A stretch of DNA of 19,800 nt, taken from the NCBI GenBank assembly GCA_027061425.1, contig JALSUN010000229.1, positions 1 to 19,800 of the forward strand, written 5' to 3'. This document shows, in pieces, positions 7,449 to 15,889 of the stretch (within the stretch, counting starts at the first letter, position 1; every line of letters starts with the position of its first letter). The notes under the pieces are model-generated. The model was given only the letters and a program-made list of their open reading frames with translations, ran no database searches and had not been told where the DNA came from. This DNA is from Helicobacteraceae bacterium. Its GTDB lineage: Bacteria > Campylobacterota > Campylobacteria > Campylobacterales > Sulfurimonadaceae. The position numbers were made by a program, and so were the translations under genes.

Positions 7449-8756
7449 ATGTTCAAGAGAATTTTAAAATATACGGTGCTCTTTCTAGTAGTGGCTGCAC
7501 TATTATTTGGAATAGGCCGTTTTACAAAGGTCTGGTATGAGAGCAACAAGTATGTGGACCGAAAGCCTTACCTTCAGAAGATGACACAGCAGAGCGTTGT
7601 AGTGAAGTGGCAGACGCCCGAGGCTGAGGTGGGTTGTGTTCATTATGGTAGAAAAATACTAGACCATAAACTATGTGAAAGCAGACCAACACAATACCAC
7701 CGTGTTGAGGTAAAAGGTCTTCAAAAAGAGACAGAGTACAACTACAGCGTGGATGCAAAATCCCTAAAGATCGACAACACAAAGCGCAGTTTTGAGACAC
7801 TCAATGACGATGAGAACAGAACCCAACGCATCTGGGTTTTAGGTGACTCTGGTAACTTCAACAGTGCGCAGCAGGAGAACTACAAGGCGATGATGCAGCA
7901 TGTGGGAGATAAACAGATCGATACATGGTTGATGCTGGGAGATAACGCCTATAGAAGTGGCACGCAAGAGCAGTTTAATAAAAGTATTTTCAATGCATTT
8001 CCCAAGATGTTGAAATCTCATGTTCTATGGCCTGTTATAGGAAATCATGATGCCCGACGTTGGGCCTTTTATGACATCTTCGAATTTCCGACTCAAGGCG
8101 AGTCTGGAGGTGTTGCTTCAGGAAGTGAGTCTTACTTCTCTTTTGAAAAGGGTAATGTCCATTTTGTACTTTTGGATTCACAAACGGTTGACAGAGATGC
8201 TGATGGTGAGATGGCGCAGTGGCTTAAAAAAGATCTTGCAGCCAACACAAAACTCTGGACCATAGCCATCTTCCATCACCCGCCATACTCTAAAGGAAGT
8301 CACGATTCAGACAGCTATTATGACTCTCGTGGACGCATGGTACAAATGAGAGAAAACATACTGCCGATTTTAGAGAAGTATGATGTGGACTTGGTGTTAA
8401 GCGGTCATTCTCATGTCTATGAGCGTTCACTGCTTTCGCATAAGCAGTATGGCTATAGTGAGACTTTCGATCCTGCAAAAAATGTAGTGCAAAGTGATCT
8501 GCATGATTATCGTAAATGCAGTAAAAAGGTGCCTTTCTCAGGAACGATCTATAACGTTGCAGGCTCTGCTTCAGAAGATTCTCACGGTATCAACCCCTTT
8601 AATGAAGCCCACCCTATGATGCCTGTCAGTTTTTTCACCTCAGGAACATTGTTGATTACAGTGACGGCTAAAAAGTTAGAGGTTGAGATGGTGATGCGTG
8701 ATGGTGGTGTTTTGGATACTTATGAGATCACTAAAGATCAAAAGTATTGTAAATAA
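7449..8756 (+). CDS. Purple acid phosphatase-like metallophosphoesterase, membrane-anchored
   Basis: The 435-residue protein begins with a basic residue pair and a hydrophobic helix (about residues 7-24), acting as a signal anchor to the periplasmic face. A fibronectin-III-like purple-acid-phosphatase N domain follows (about 36-117; KPYLQKMTQQSVVVKWQTP). The metallophosphatase domain has the full metal-ligand series: LGDSG (Asp133), LGDNAY (Asp165 and Tyr168, the tyrosine that gives purple acid phosphatases their colour), GNHD (Asn199, His200), FHHPP (His276) and GHSHVYER (His320, His322). It should hydrolyse phosphomonoesters, substrate unknown. It heads a two-gene rightward unit with a GT9 gene and is divergent from the glycosidase-like operon, so removing or recycling phosphate from surface glycans is a reasonable inference. 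Confidence 0.88.
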   Translation: MFKRILKYTVLFLVVAALLFGIGRFTKVWYESNKYVDRKPYLQKMTQQSVVVKWQTPEAEVGCVHYGRKILDHKLCESRPTQYHRVEVKGLQKETEYNYSVDAKSLKIDNTKRSFETLNDDENRTQRIWVLGDSGNFNSAQQENYKAMMQHVGDKQIDTWLMLGDNAYRSGTQEQFNKSIFNAFPKMLKSHVLWPVIGNHDARRWAFYDIFEFPTQGESGGVASGSESYFSFEKGNVHFVLLDSQTVDRDADGEMAQWLKKDLAANTKLWTIAIFHHPPYSKGSHDSDSYYDSRGRMVQMRENILPILEKYDVDLVLSGHSHVYERSLLSHKQYGYSETFDPAKNVVQSDLHDYRKCSKKVPFSGTIYNVAGSASEDSHGINPFNEAHPMMPVSFFTSGTLLITVTAKKLEVEMVMRDGGVLDTYEITKDQKYCK

Positions 8757-8764
8757 GCGATGCG

Positions 8765-9745
8765 ATGAATATATTAGTAGTAAGAACAGACAAGCTTGGT
8801 GACTTTGTGACAGCATTGCCTGCACTTTACGTCTTAAAAGAGCATGACCCTAAAAATACAATCATAGCTTGTGTAGCACCATTGAACAGAGCCTTGGCAG
8901 AGGAGTGTGCCTTTATCGATGAGGTCATCATAGACAGTGGACAACCTCTAGGGCAGTTTGTAGAAGAGATCAGAGGTGTGAAAGCAGATGTTTCCATAAC
9001 ACTTTTTTCCAACACCCGTGTTGCTTTAGCACAGTTTCTCGCCAGAATCCCAAACCGCATCGCCCCTGCTACCAAATTGGCACAACTTTTTTATAACCAG
9101 AGGGTAAAACAGAGACGTTCACAGGTGGAGATGGCAGAGTATGAGTACAACCTTGAACTGACCAAGGTGCTGTTTGAATCTATAGAGACAGGTTTTAGAC
9201 AACCGCTCTGTCTTTTTGAGCAGGAAGCTCTTGTATCGGTGTATGAGAACTTTTGTACAACTCATAATGTCAGCAGACCAGTTGTAGCCTTTCATCCAGG
9301 ATTTGGCGGCTCATCTGATGCCAACTGGACGCTGCAGGAGTATGTGACTCTGGTAAAGCTGGTGGCAAAAAACCCTGATGTTCAAGTTGTGATGACCTTT
9401 GGGCCAGGGGAAGAAGATCTTTATAGTGAGAGTCTGGTGCTATGCGAAGGTGTGGATGTTGTTTTTTATCAGTCCACAGAGGGCATCGTTGCTTTTACTA
9501 AACTGCTGGCCTCATTTAAACTCTTTGTAAGTACATCAACAGGTACTTACCACCTTGCTGCCTTGGTGAACATACCCACCATGACCTTTTTTGGTGACTC
9601 TCTTTTTGCTTCAGTTAAGAGATGGAAAGCGGTGAGTGCTGCTGAAAAACAGCACCCTTTTATGTTGCCTGAAGATGTAGAGAAGAGGACAGAGACCTTT
9701 TTAGCGGTTCAAAAAGAGTTGATGCGCTTAACCCAAACGCTTTAG
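8765..9745 (+). CDS. GT9 glycosyltransferase (heptosyltransferase-like)
   Basis: The 326-residue product starts MNILVVRTDKLGDFVTALPA, the GT9 N-terminal motif, with Asp13 in the catalytic LGD. The C-terminal Rossmann half has HPGFGGSSDANWTLQEY (177-193) and VSTSTGTYHLAA with TFFGDS (255-279). These replace the usual TNDSGPMH...FGPT of WaaC/WaaF, and the cysteine-rich WaaF tail is absent. It is therefore a divergent heptosyltransferase-like enzyme, probably adding a further heptose or another sugar to the LPS core; donor and acceptor cannot be fixed. The gene begins eight bases after the phosphoesterase stop and has no clear ribosome-binding site, suggesting coupled translation. Confidence 0.85.
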   Translation: MNILVVRTDKLGDFVTALPALYVLKEHDPKNTIIACVAPLNRALAEECAFIDEVIIDSGQPLGQFVEEIRGVKADVSITLFSNTRVALAQFLARIPNRIAPATKLAQLFYNQRVKQRRSQVEMAEYEYNLELTKVLFESIETGFRQPLCLFEQEALVSVYENFCTTHNVSRPVVAFHPGFGGSSDANWTLQEYVTLVKLVAKNPDVQVVMTFGPGEEDLYSESLVLCEGVDVVFYQSTEGIVAFTKLLASFKLFVSTSTGTYHLAALVNIPTMTFFGDSLFASVKRWKAVSAAEKQHPFMLPEDVEKRTETFLAVQKELMRLTQTL

Positions 9746-9758
9746 AGATATACCTCTA
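9743..9758. other. Small inverted repeat holding both stop codons of convergent genes
   Basis: TAGAG-ATATAC-CTCTA forms a 5-bp stem with a 6-base loop. The TAG of the rightward GT9 gene and the TAG of the leftward GT2 gene sit at its two ends. A T-rich stretch (GTTTTTCT) begins about ten bases later on the plus strand. As a terminator it is weak. Confidence 0.25.
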
Positions 9759-10502
9759 GTCATACTTGTTTTTCTCATTGAGTTTAAGGTACTTTACTGT
9801 GGTACCGAGTCCTGCGAAAAAAGAGATGACAAAACCTTCAAAACCACATTTCCATCCCCCTTTTAAGATATAACTCTTGAAAAACATAAACTGGCCACGG
9901 AAGATCGCTTTGAAAACAGAACTCTTCTTTTTACCTTGGTGGGTCTCAGCATACAGCTCTGAATACTTCTGAATCTTCTCTAAAAAGTCACTGACATTGT
10001 GAAAAGAGTAGTGTTTGATGGGGTGTTTTAGTTTTTGACTTTTAAGATGATCTCTTTGTACCTGTTCATGAACAACAGCATCATCATAGTTGGTCTCCTG
10101 ACGGTTAAAGAGTCTGATGATGTACTCTGGGTACCATCCACAACATTTAATGTGTTTGTCATGATAGTAGTTGTCGCGTCTTACCTCATAGAGGGTACCC
10201 TCTTCAAGAGAGATCTTCTGTAGTTCACTAATTAGCGCTTCACTCATGGGTTCATCTGCATCGAGCGCAAAAACCCATTCGTTTTTGGCCAACGAGACAG
10301 CATGTGCCTTACTCTTTCCAAACCCTAAAAAAGGGCCGGTATGAAGAGAGACATTGGAAAACTCAGTGGCGATCTCTAAGGTGTTGTCAGTGGAACCGTT
10401 GTCATAGATGACCACCTCCTCGAAAAGAGTAAGACTTTCAAGACACTCTTGTAGATGCAAGCTGGCATTTTTGGTGATCATTACAACAGAAATAGCGATC
10501 AC
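9756..10502 (-). CDS. GT2 glycosyltransferase, WaaE/KdtX-like LPS core glucosyltransferase
   Basis: The 248-residue product is a GT-A fold family 2 transferase. It shows ISVVMITKNASLHLQECLESL at the N-terminus, YDNGSTDNT (33-41) for nucleotide binding and the metal-binding DAD (Asp81-Asp83) in FALDADEP. CGWYPEYIIRLFNR and VHEQV follow, both typical of the WaaE/KdtX subfamily that adds a beta-glucose to the first core heptose. The C-terminal third contains a basic, hydrophobic stretch (FRGQFMFFKSYILKGGWKCG) for membrane association. The start is GTG at 10502, overlapping the TGA of the preceding kinase in a GTGA arrangement, so translation is probably coupled. It is the last gene in the long leftward string. 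Confidence 0.87.
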   Translation of the reverse strand: MIAISVVMITKNASLHLQECLESLTLFEEVVIYDNGSTDNTLEIATEFSNVSLHTGPFLGFGKSKAHAVSLAKNEWVFALDADEPMSEALISELQKISLEEGTLYEVRRDNYYHDKHIKCCGWYPEYIIRLFNRQETNYDDAVVHEQVQRDHLKSQKLKHPIKHYSFHNVSDFLEKIQKYSELYAETHQGKKKSSVFKAIFRGQFMFFKSYILKGGWKCGFEGFVISFFAGLGTTVKYLKLNEKNKYD

Positions 10503-11248
10503 TTCTGACCCTTTAATCGGCGCTTAAAAGTCTTGATCTGTTTGTTTTTTAGGTTGTAGTGCTGCATCTCTTTAATGGTTTTGTTAAGATCATAACCCAT
10601 CACCTCTGCATATGCAGTAGCGATCAGTGCAAGGTCTTGGTCACTGGCCCAGAGTTTTGAGAGGTTGTGCATCTTCTCCTGATGGCTGAGTGGACCAAAA
10701 CGCATTCTGTTGATGTCGACAAGGTCAAACTGATAGTCACCACTTTGAAGTTTGGTGATGAGGATGTTTCCGGGAGAGTAATCCTTATGCAAGACCCCTT
10801 TTTGGTGCAAGTCAGCAGTAAAGAGACCAAACTGATGAAATATATTGTCATGGTCTGGCCACTTTTCATCAAGCAGAGGCTCTCTAATGGTGAAGTCATA
10901 GTCTGTGTGTAGAGAGAGAAAGTAGCTCTCTTTTAAAAAGATCCCATCATGAAACTCTGTATAGCCGACAGGTTGTGGACAGGTGATCTCCAGATCTTGC
11001 AGGCGTAGAGAATGTTCGTAAGACTTTTTGGCCTTGGAGTCACGCAGTGTGCCATAGACCAGTTGGTTGATGATGTTGGGTATACGAAAAGCTTTGATGA
11101 CAAGGTCGCTTTTTTTAAAGTTTATGATCTTAAGTTGGTTACGCGCATTATGGATAATATGTTGGGAGTTTGAAAATTCACTTTTAATATTTTGCAAAAG
11201 TGTCTTGTAGTCTTGAAACTGCTGATGCAGTACTGTTTTTTGTGTCAT
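10499..11248 (-). CDS. LPS core kinase, WaaP/InaA-type protein kinase fold
   Basis: The 249-residue product has the kinase-fold residues of the lipopolysaccharide kinase (Kdo/WaaP/InaA) family. These are Lys52 in DLVIKAFR, the catalytic loop VLHKDYSPGNIL (Asp156, Asn161) and the metal-binding Asp178 in DLVDINRMRF. Members phosphorylate Kdo or core heptose on the cytoplasmic side using ATP. Its coupling to a WaaE-like GT2 through a four-base GTGA overlap supports action on inner-core sugar. No convincing ribosome-binding site precedes the ATG at 11248, and 54 bases separate it from the acetyltransferase gene upstream. Whether Kdo or heptose is the target cannot be told. Confidence 0.85.
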   Translation of the reverse strand: MTQKTVLHQQFQDYKTLLQNIKSEFSNSQHIIHNARNQLKIINFKKSDLVIKAFRIPNIINQLVYGTLRDSKAKKSYEHSLRLQDLEITCPQPVGYTEFHDGIFLKESYFLSLHTDYDFTIREPLLDEKWPDHDNIFHQFGLFTADLHQKGVLHKDYSPGNILITKLQSGDYQFDLVDINRMRFGPLSHQEKMHNLSKLWASDQDLALIATAYAEVMGYDLNKTIKEMQHYNLKNKQIKTFKRRLKGQK

Positions 11249-11302
11249 GTCAGCATGATACAGAGAATTAGATAAAAACTCTTTGAATGGTACTTGAGTA
11301 AA

Positions 11303-11971
11303 CTACCAGGAGATATCCTTTTTGATGACTCTAGCAGGGTTGCCACCAAGAATGATATTGTTCTGACTAAAAGCTTTAGAGAGAGTGGTACTGGATGCGA
11401 CGATACTGCCTGAAGCGATTTGACTCCCTTTAAGTATCATGGATTTTGCACCTATCCATACCTTGTTACCTATGATGATCTCTTTGTCCTCATTGATAAC
11501 ATGACCTTCAGCATCAAAAATATCGTGATGGTCTGTGTCCATAATAGTACTTTCCCATGCAACCAGACAGTCATCTCCAAATTTGATATGTTTATGACAG
11601 AGTATGGAAGCGTTACCTGAGATAGAGAAGTTTTGACCTAAATGTAGGTGTGCATTGGGCTGAACGATCACTTTAAAGGCTCTGCCCAGTTTGCACTTAC
11701 CATCAAATGTTATCTCACCCTCTATATGTAAGATAGAGCGCTGATAGTAGTAGTCTATGGATCTAATACTGCCAAAACCAAGTCTGATACTCCCTGTCTT
11801 ATACTTTTTTAACGTCACATGACCTTTAAGTGAGGAGACAATGGTTTTGCGTGAGACAAGTATGGGAAGTTTAATCGCTTGTTTAAAGGGGAGCAGTCTG
11901 AAGTTGATGTAATAACTTCTTGGAATGGCACCGATATAGCGTATGATGTTGATAAGTTTACTGTTAACCAT
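11303..11971 (-). CDS. Hexapeptide-repeat acyltransferase (left-handed beta-helix)
   Basis: The 222-residue product is a left-handed beta-helix acyltransferase, most likely acetyl-CoA-dependent O-acetylation of a sugar. Irregular hexad repeats run from about residue 80 to 205 (for example KVWIGAKSMILKGSQIASGS). The probable catalytic histidine is in MDTDHHDIFD (His148/His149), and the chain ends with the family's GGNPARVIKK motif (209-217). The N-terminal 50 residues are basic and partly hydrophobic. The ATG at 11971 follows AAAGG by about eight bases. Its place among LPS core and O-antigen genes suggests acetylation of a core or O-unit sugar; the acceptor is unknown. Confidence 0.85.
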   Translation of the reverse strand: MVNSKLINIIRYIGAIPRSYYINFRLLPFKQAIKLPILVSRKTIVSSLKGHVTLKKYKTGSIRLGFGSIRSIDYYYQRSILHIEGEITFDGKCKLGRAFKVIVQPNAHLHLGQNFSISGNASILCHKHIKFGDDCLVAWESTIMDTDHHDIFDAEGHVINEDKEIIIGNKVWIGAKSMILKGSQIASGSIVASSTTLSKAFSQNNIILGGNPARVIKKDISW

Positions 11972-12009
11972 TTTCTAACCTTTAAGGATGCTCATTTGCA
12001 AAGTGATGT

Positions 12010-13599
12010 CTAATAACTTTCTGATAACAATTTCATGTAGAGTGCTTTCATTGTATGTTGTGAACTTTGTGCCAAAGGTTGGTCGGTAAGAGTCTGTAGG
12101 ATGACCTTGGAAAACTCATAATATTTTTTCTGATCAAGATCCACAGGTTTTCCATCTACAAGTAGTAAAGATATATTGACATGTCTCTCTTTGCTGTAGT
12201 GTACTCCTTGGTTTAAGATCGGTGGTAGGTGGTCACTGCTTACTAGGATGATGGCATTTTTGTCTGTCTGTAAAATTTGGTCGATATAGTGGGAGAGTGC
12301 TTTGGTCCTATAGTAAAATTGGTTGGCGATGTTATTGATGATCGGGTCATTGATATTTGTTGTGATGATGTCTGGGCGTAAAGTTTTGTTACGTTTAAAA
12401 GGTATATGTCCATACATTCCCAGTGCATAAAGAAGAAAAGGTTTCTGCAGTTGTGCTCTTTTTTTCAAGGCATAGTCGTAGAGATCACCATCAAAAATCC
12501 TGTCATCTTGGGGGTTTAACGAAAAATCTGATACCTCTTCAAGAAAATGAATGTTGTTTAATCCAAGACTTCTATAGGCAACAGCTGAATTGTAGTAGAT
12601 GGACTTGGTCGCGATAAATGCTATATTATCATAACCAGCTGCGGTAAGTTCATCAACAAAACCAGATGTTTTTTTGCCATGAAGCACGTTAAACTCTGAG
12701 GTGTTCAGTGCGCCAAAGGCATGTACACCTGTTAAAATCTCAAACTCTGCTTGTGATGTGCCTCCTCCATAAATAGGGGAAACAGTATGACTGAAATTGC
12801 CGTTATGAAGATACTTGTTCATACCCTCATAGAGAGGAGAGCGGTTAAAAGTGATGTTTTTTAAGAGACGTGGATCGATGAAACTCTCTAGTACAACGAT
12901 GTAAATATCTCTTTTCTCTTTTATAGATATATCGCCAAAGAGCTCTTGATTGATGTTAATATCTGCATTACGATATGTTGAAAGTTCTTGACGTGCAAGA
13001 TACTCTTTATGTGAAAAGTAGATAAAACTTGCCATACGACCGTTGTCTTTAATGGTGGATTCGAGTGAGAAGTTGGTGTAGTTAAAGTGTTGGTTAAAGT
13101 GATGAAAAAAGTTTTTGGAATTAAAAGCAGAGATGACAACGACTATGATAAAGAGTTTCACGAGAAGAAGCGGACGCTCGTTTTGTTTAAAAAGTACTTT
13201 GTACTGTGCATAAAAGAAGGGCGCATAGCCAAGTGTCAAGAGAGAAAAGCCCAAGACTAAGAAGTAGGGAGAGAAGTCGGAGAGGGCCTGAATGTTTTGA
13301 AAATCACTCAGTACGGGATTTCTTTTGAGATAATAATAGAAAAGATCAAAAAGGAGATAGAGAGGGAGTAGTGCTGCGATACTGATAAGAACAGAGTGAA
13401 AAACATTTTTTTTAGGAATGTAGAAGATGATTAAAAGAAGAAACAAGATAGGAAGGTCTAGAAGCTCACTAATTCCACTGAACCCACCGATGTTAACCCA
13501 AAAATGTGAGAGTTCTATGTAGAGCGCAATAACTATAAAAGTGTAAAGCAGATAGAGAAAAAATGCTTTAAGGGATGGGTAGGAGATGTACTTGAACAT
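12010..13599 (-). CDS. LtaS-type phosphoglycerol/phosphoethanolamine transferase, five-TM
   Basis: The 529-residue protein has five predicted transmembrane helices (about 12-31, 46-61, 68-90, 112-132 and 144-158) and an extracytoplasmic sulfatase-fold domain. Landmarks are IVVLESF with Glu238, the nucleophile Thr281 in IYGGGTSQAEFEILTG (a close match to the LtaS active-site pattern), and SSDHLPP with Asp456/His457. LtaS relatives move phosphoglycerol from phosphatidylglycerol to a glycan. In a Gram-negative LPS locus it probably adds phosphoglycerol or a similar group to the O-unit or core. Its ATG shares one base with the stop of the O-antigen ligase gene (TAATG), so it is translationally coupled. 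It differs clearly in nucleophile context from the paralogue at 4129-6057. Confidence 0.87.
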   Translation of the reverse strand: MFKYISYPSLKAFFLYLLYTFIVIALYIELSHFWVNIGGFSGISELLDLPILFLLLIIFYIPKKNVFHSVLISIAALLPLYLLFDLFYYYLKRNPVLSDFQNIQALSDFSPYFLVLGFSLLTLGYAPFFYAQYKVLFKQNERPLLLVKLFIIVVVISAFNSKNFFHHFNQHFNYTNFSLESTIKDNGRMASFIYFSHKEYLARQELSTYRNADININQELFGDISIKEKRDIYIVVLESFIDPRLLKNITFNRSPLYEGMNKYLHNGNFSHTVSPIYGGGTSQAEFEILTGVHAFGALNTSEFNVLHGKKTSGFVDELTAAGYDNIAFIATKSIYYNSAVAYRSLGLNNIHFLEEVSDFSLNPQDDRIFDGDLYDYALKKRAQLQKPFLLYALGMYGHIPFKRNKTLRPDIITTNINDPIINNIANQFYYRTKALSHYIDQILQTDKNAIILVSSDHLPPILNQGVHYSKERHVNISLLLVDGKPVDLDQKKYYEFSKVILQTLTDQPLAQSSQHTMKALYMKLLSESY

Positions 13600-14834
13600 T
13601 ATGCGCTTTCAAGGCTTTTTTGAGGCTTCTCACTCGCTGCAATACTCAGCGCGGCCATCAAGATAAAGAGGACGGTGGGAAACTGTTTGACCCAAAGGGG
13701 TTCAGCAATAAAGCCTACGACATAGATGGTTGTAAACAGTATGGAGAGCTCTTTCATCTCAGCATCTTTGATCTTGAGTCTGTATATGGAGGCTAACATA
13801 TAGAGCATCAGTGCGAAGCCTATGAGCCCTGTCTGTGTCAAGATCATGAGATACTGGTTGTGAAAGTGGCTGTGTGTACAGAACTTTTGTACATCTTTTG
13901 AGAAGTGGTGGTCGTTTTTAGCCAGTGCTTTTTGGGCAGCAAGTTTATAGTCTCCTATACCGACACCAAGAAGAGGGTTCTCTTTAACGATGTCATAGGT
14001 AATGATCCAGAATGCCGCACGTAGTCCCCACGAAGAGTCGTAGTCCCCTTTAGTAAATTTCAAGATGTCTGATTGGGCCGAGTTAATACGGTTTTCGAAG
14101 ATAGGGAGCGTTTTATAGGCTCCAAAAAAGAGTGTACTACTCACCAAAGTAAAAATAAGCATGGATTTGAAGGTCAGTCTGAAATGGATAATAATACTGA
14201 CAAGCAGGGCTACTACAAAGGCGAGTTGACCAGTTCTGCCTGTAGAGATAAAGAGGTTGATGGTGACAGTCGTAAAAAAGAGAAACATCACCAGCTTCTC
14301 TTTGGTAGCATAGCGCTTGGAGAAGATGCGGTTAAGCAGTAAGATGGAAGTGAACGCTAAAAAGATACTGTAATCGATATGCATCATAAAAGGGCTGGGA
14401 TAGCTGGGTGGCTGACCGTTGATCGCATAGATGTCAAAGAAGATGAGATAGGCGAAGATCTCGCTAATGACCATGCCGTATAAAAACGATGTGATGATCT
14501 TCTCTATCCACTCTTTTTTGATGGTGGTCGCTATGACAAAAAGTGAGAGCCAGTAGGTATACATACGGGCGGCTTCAAGTGCCTGATGCGTGTCACTTGA
14601 CCATAATACAGAGAGTACCTGCAGTAAGATGAAGCCTGCAAAAGTGAGGAGTATGGGGTAGGATTTTAGGCGTTGGAATTTCTCTTTATAGCCTCTCTCT
14701 ATGATCCATAAAAGAGGTAGTAACACAATGAAAAGGCTGACTGCCGCTCTGGAGAGGGGAAGTATGAACGCTAAGGCCAGGACAATATAGAGATAGCTTT
14801 TTTCAAACGTCAAAGTTTTAAAAAATGAGAGCAT
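13599..14834 (-). CDS. O-antigen ligase/polymerase family membrane protein (Wzy_C)
   Basis: The protein is mostly hydrophobic, with about ten or more membrane helices. A long periplasmic loop contains GLRAAFWIITYDIVKENPLLGVGIGDY and CTHSHFHNQYLMILTQTGLIG; the His-rich HSHFHNQ is typical of the WaaL/Wzy_C ligase-polymerase family. It either joins O-antigen to lipid A-core or polymerises O-units; sequence alone does not decide. The frame opens with GTG at 14843, but the ATG at 14834 has an AAGG eight bases upstream and is preferred, giving 411 residues. It overlaps the LtaS-type gene by one base. Confidence 0.85.
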   Translation of the reverse strand: MLSFFKTLTFEKSYLYIVLALAFILPLSRAAVSLFIVLLPLLWIIERGYKEKFQRLKSYPILLTFAGFILLQVLSVLWSSDTHQALEAARMYTYWLSLFVIATTIKKEWIEKIITSFLYGMVISEIFAYLIFFDIYAINGQPPSYPSPFMMHIDYSIFLAFTSILLLNRIFSKRYATKEKLVMFLFFTTVTINLFISTGRTGQLAFVVALLVSIIIHFRLTFKSMLIFTLVSSTLFFGAYKTLPIFENRINSAQSDILKFTKGDYDSSWGLRAAFWIITYDIVKENPLLGVGIGDYKLAAQKALAKNDHHFSKDVQKFCTHSHFHNQYLMILTQTGLIGFALMLYMLASIYRLKIKDAEMKELSILFTTIYVVGFIAEPLWVKQFPTVLFILMAALSIAASEKPQKSLESA

Positions 14835-14861
14835 GGCGTGCACCTTGTTTAGAGTTGTCTA

Positions 14862-15632
14862 TTATTGTAATATATCTTCTTTTTTTGTGTGTATCCACTT
14901 GCCCTGTCGTTTGTCTATGTAGTGAAAATGCTCATTGGTAAATGCACCTTGAACACAAGTGTAGCGATAGAGCCTGTGGTTGACCTTTTGATCACCTATG
15001 GCAAGGTTGACAACACCGGGCCCGGTCAGGGCATAGACACCATTGTCGGTTTTAGAGTTTTTAATGTTGTCTACAACAATGTCCATCGCTTTTTTATAGA
15101 TAGGATTTTTGGGTGCAGTAGCCATAAAGTAGTTGGTGTAATGCTCTTTGTTTAGTAAAAAGATCTCACGTTCTTCGGGTTTTATCTGTTTAGAAAGGGG
15201 CCAGACAAAAGAGGCATCGATGTCAAGATAGACACCACCTATATGATACAGCACTGCAAGTCTCCAAAAGTCAGCCTTAGCTGCACCATCTTTTAATTGC
15301 TTGTAGGCTTTAAGCTCTTCAGGTGCGGTCTGTGTCTCAAAAAACTCCAAGATATCATCGTCACTGGCATAGCGATACTCATAATCAAGAGACATCAGGC
15401 GGTTGTAAAGATAGTTTATATAGACAGGCAGGCTGACACGGTTGGTGTAGTTGGTCTGCCAAAATATTCTGGGAATGGCTTGTGTGGAGTCACTTTTACG
15501 AAGAGGGTGACTCTGTTTAGGGATATCAAAGCGTAACTTGGGAGCGAAAAGATGGACAATGTATCCCACGCCTTTGATGATGTTGCCTAAAAGTTTAGTG
15601 ATACGGTTGGCAACAAGGATAGATAGTGACAT
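14862..15632 (-). CDS. GT32-type glycosyltransferase with DXD motif (capsular/LPS sugar transferase)
   Basis: The 256-residue product shows PRIFWQTNYTNRV (54-66), then AAKADFWRLAVLYHIGG (117-133) and YLDIDASF with the metal-binding DXD at 137-139. This pattern belongs to the glycosyltransferase sugar-binding DXD family (GT32, Och1-like), often annotated as capsular polysaccharide synthesis protein. It would transfer a hexose in the cytoplasm during surface polysaccharide assembly. The first 30 residues include a hydrophobic stretch that may attach it to the membrane. A strong GGGAG lies five bases before the ATG at 15632, which fixes the start. The palindromic element begins only 17 bases upstream of that start codon. 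Confidence 0.85.
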   Translation of the reverse strand: MSLSILVANRITKLLGNIIKGVGYIVHLFAPKLRFDIPKQSHPLRKSDSTQAIPRIFWQTNYTNRVSLPVYINYLYNRLMSLDYEYRYASDDDILEFFETQTAPEELKAYKQLKDGAAKADFWRLAVLYHIGGVYLDIDASFVWPLSKQIKPEEREIFLLNKEHYTNYFMATAPKNPIYKKAMDIVVDNIKNSKTDNGVYALTGPGVVNLAIGDQKVNHRLYRYTCVQGAFTNEHFHYIDKRQGKWIHTKKEDILQ

Positions 15633-15681
15633 AAAGACTCCCTAATGATATTACGCCATCAATTAAATATCCAAATCTCAA

Positions 15682-15780
15682 TGAGGGTAATTTTGTGCAT
15701 AATCAAGGCAGATGTTCTTTAGCGTAGCCGTAGCTACGGTGAAGGTTGTCTAACGCAGAGTATGTGCAAAAGTATCCTCA
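15682..15780 (+). other. Internal hairpin 1 of the palindromic element
   Basis: Arms 15682-15701 and 15761-15780 pair over 20 positions with 16 Watson-Crick pairs, three G-U pairs and one A-G mismatch (plus-strand RNA). The 59-base loop contains a perfect 12-base palindrome, CCGTAGCTACGG (15728-15739). Directly after the hairpin comes CCC-TTCG-GGG (15781-15790), a classical UUCG tetraloop hairpin. Confidence 0.6.
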
Positions 15781-15788
15781 CCCTTCGG

Positions 15789-15889
15789 GGAGCCCTATAA
15801 GAGGCAATCTTCAAACAAATAGAGCTTCGACTTAGCTACGGCTAGGTCTTCATCTCTCTTCGTTCGAATCTCACCTCTTATAGAGCTCT
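15789..15889 (+). other. Internal hairpin 2 of the palindromic element
   Basis: Arms 15789-15804 and 15874-15889 pair over 16 positions with one C-A mismatch and one terminal G-U. The core is CTATAAGAGG against CCTCTTATAG. The loop holds a smaller hairpin, CTTAGC-TACG-GCTAGG (15831-15846), whose C(UACG)G loop is of the stable UNCG type. Confidence 0.6.

Noticed and set aside
7310..7549. 80-codon upstream extension of the glycosidase-like gene to 7549
   Set aside because: It crosses the divergent promoter region and the start of the phosphoesterase gene, and its residues look like chance translation of AT-rich non-coding DNA.
9743..9775. Rho-independent terminator after the GT9 gene
   Set aside because: The stem is only 5 bp and AT-rich, with about ten bases before the T-rich stretch; too weak to call.
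15861..15872. TTCGAATC resembling a tRNA T-loop
   Set aside because: The flanking bases cannot form a 5-bp T-stem, and no acceptor or anticodon arm of proper size exists; it is part of the palindromic element.
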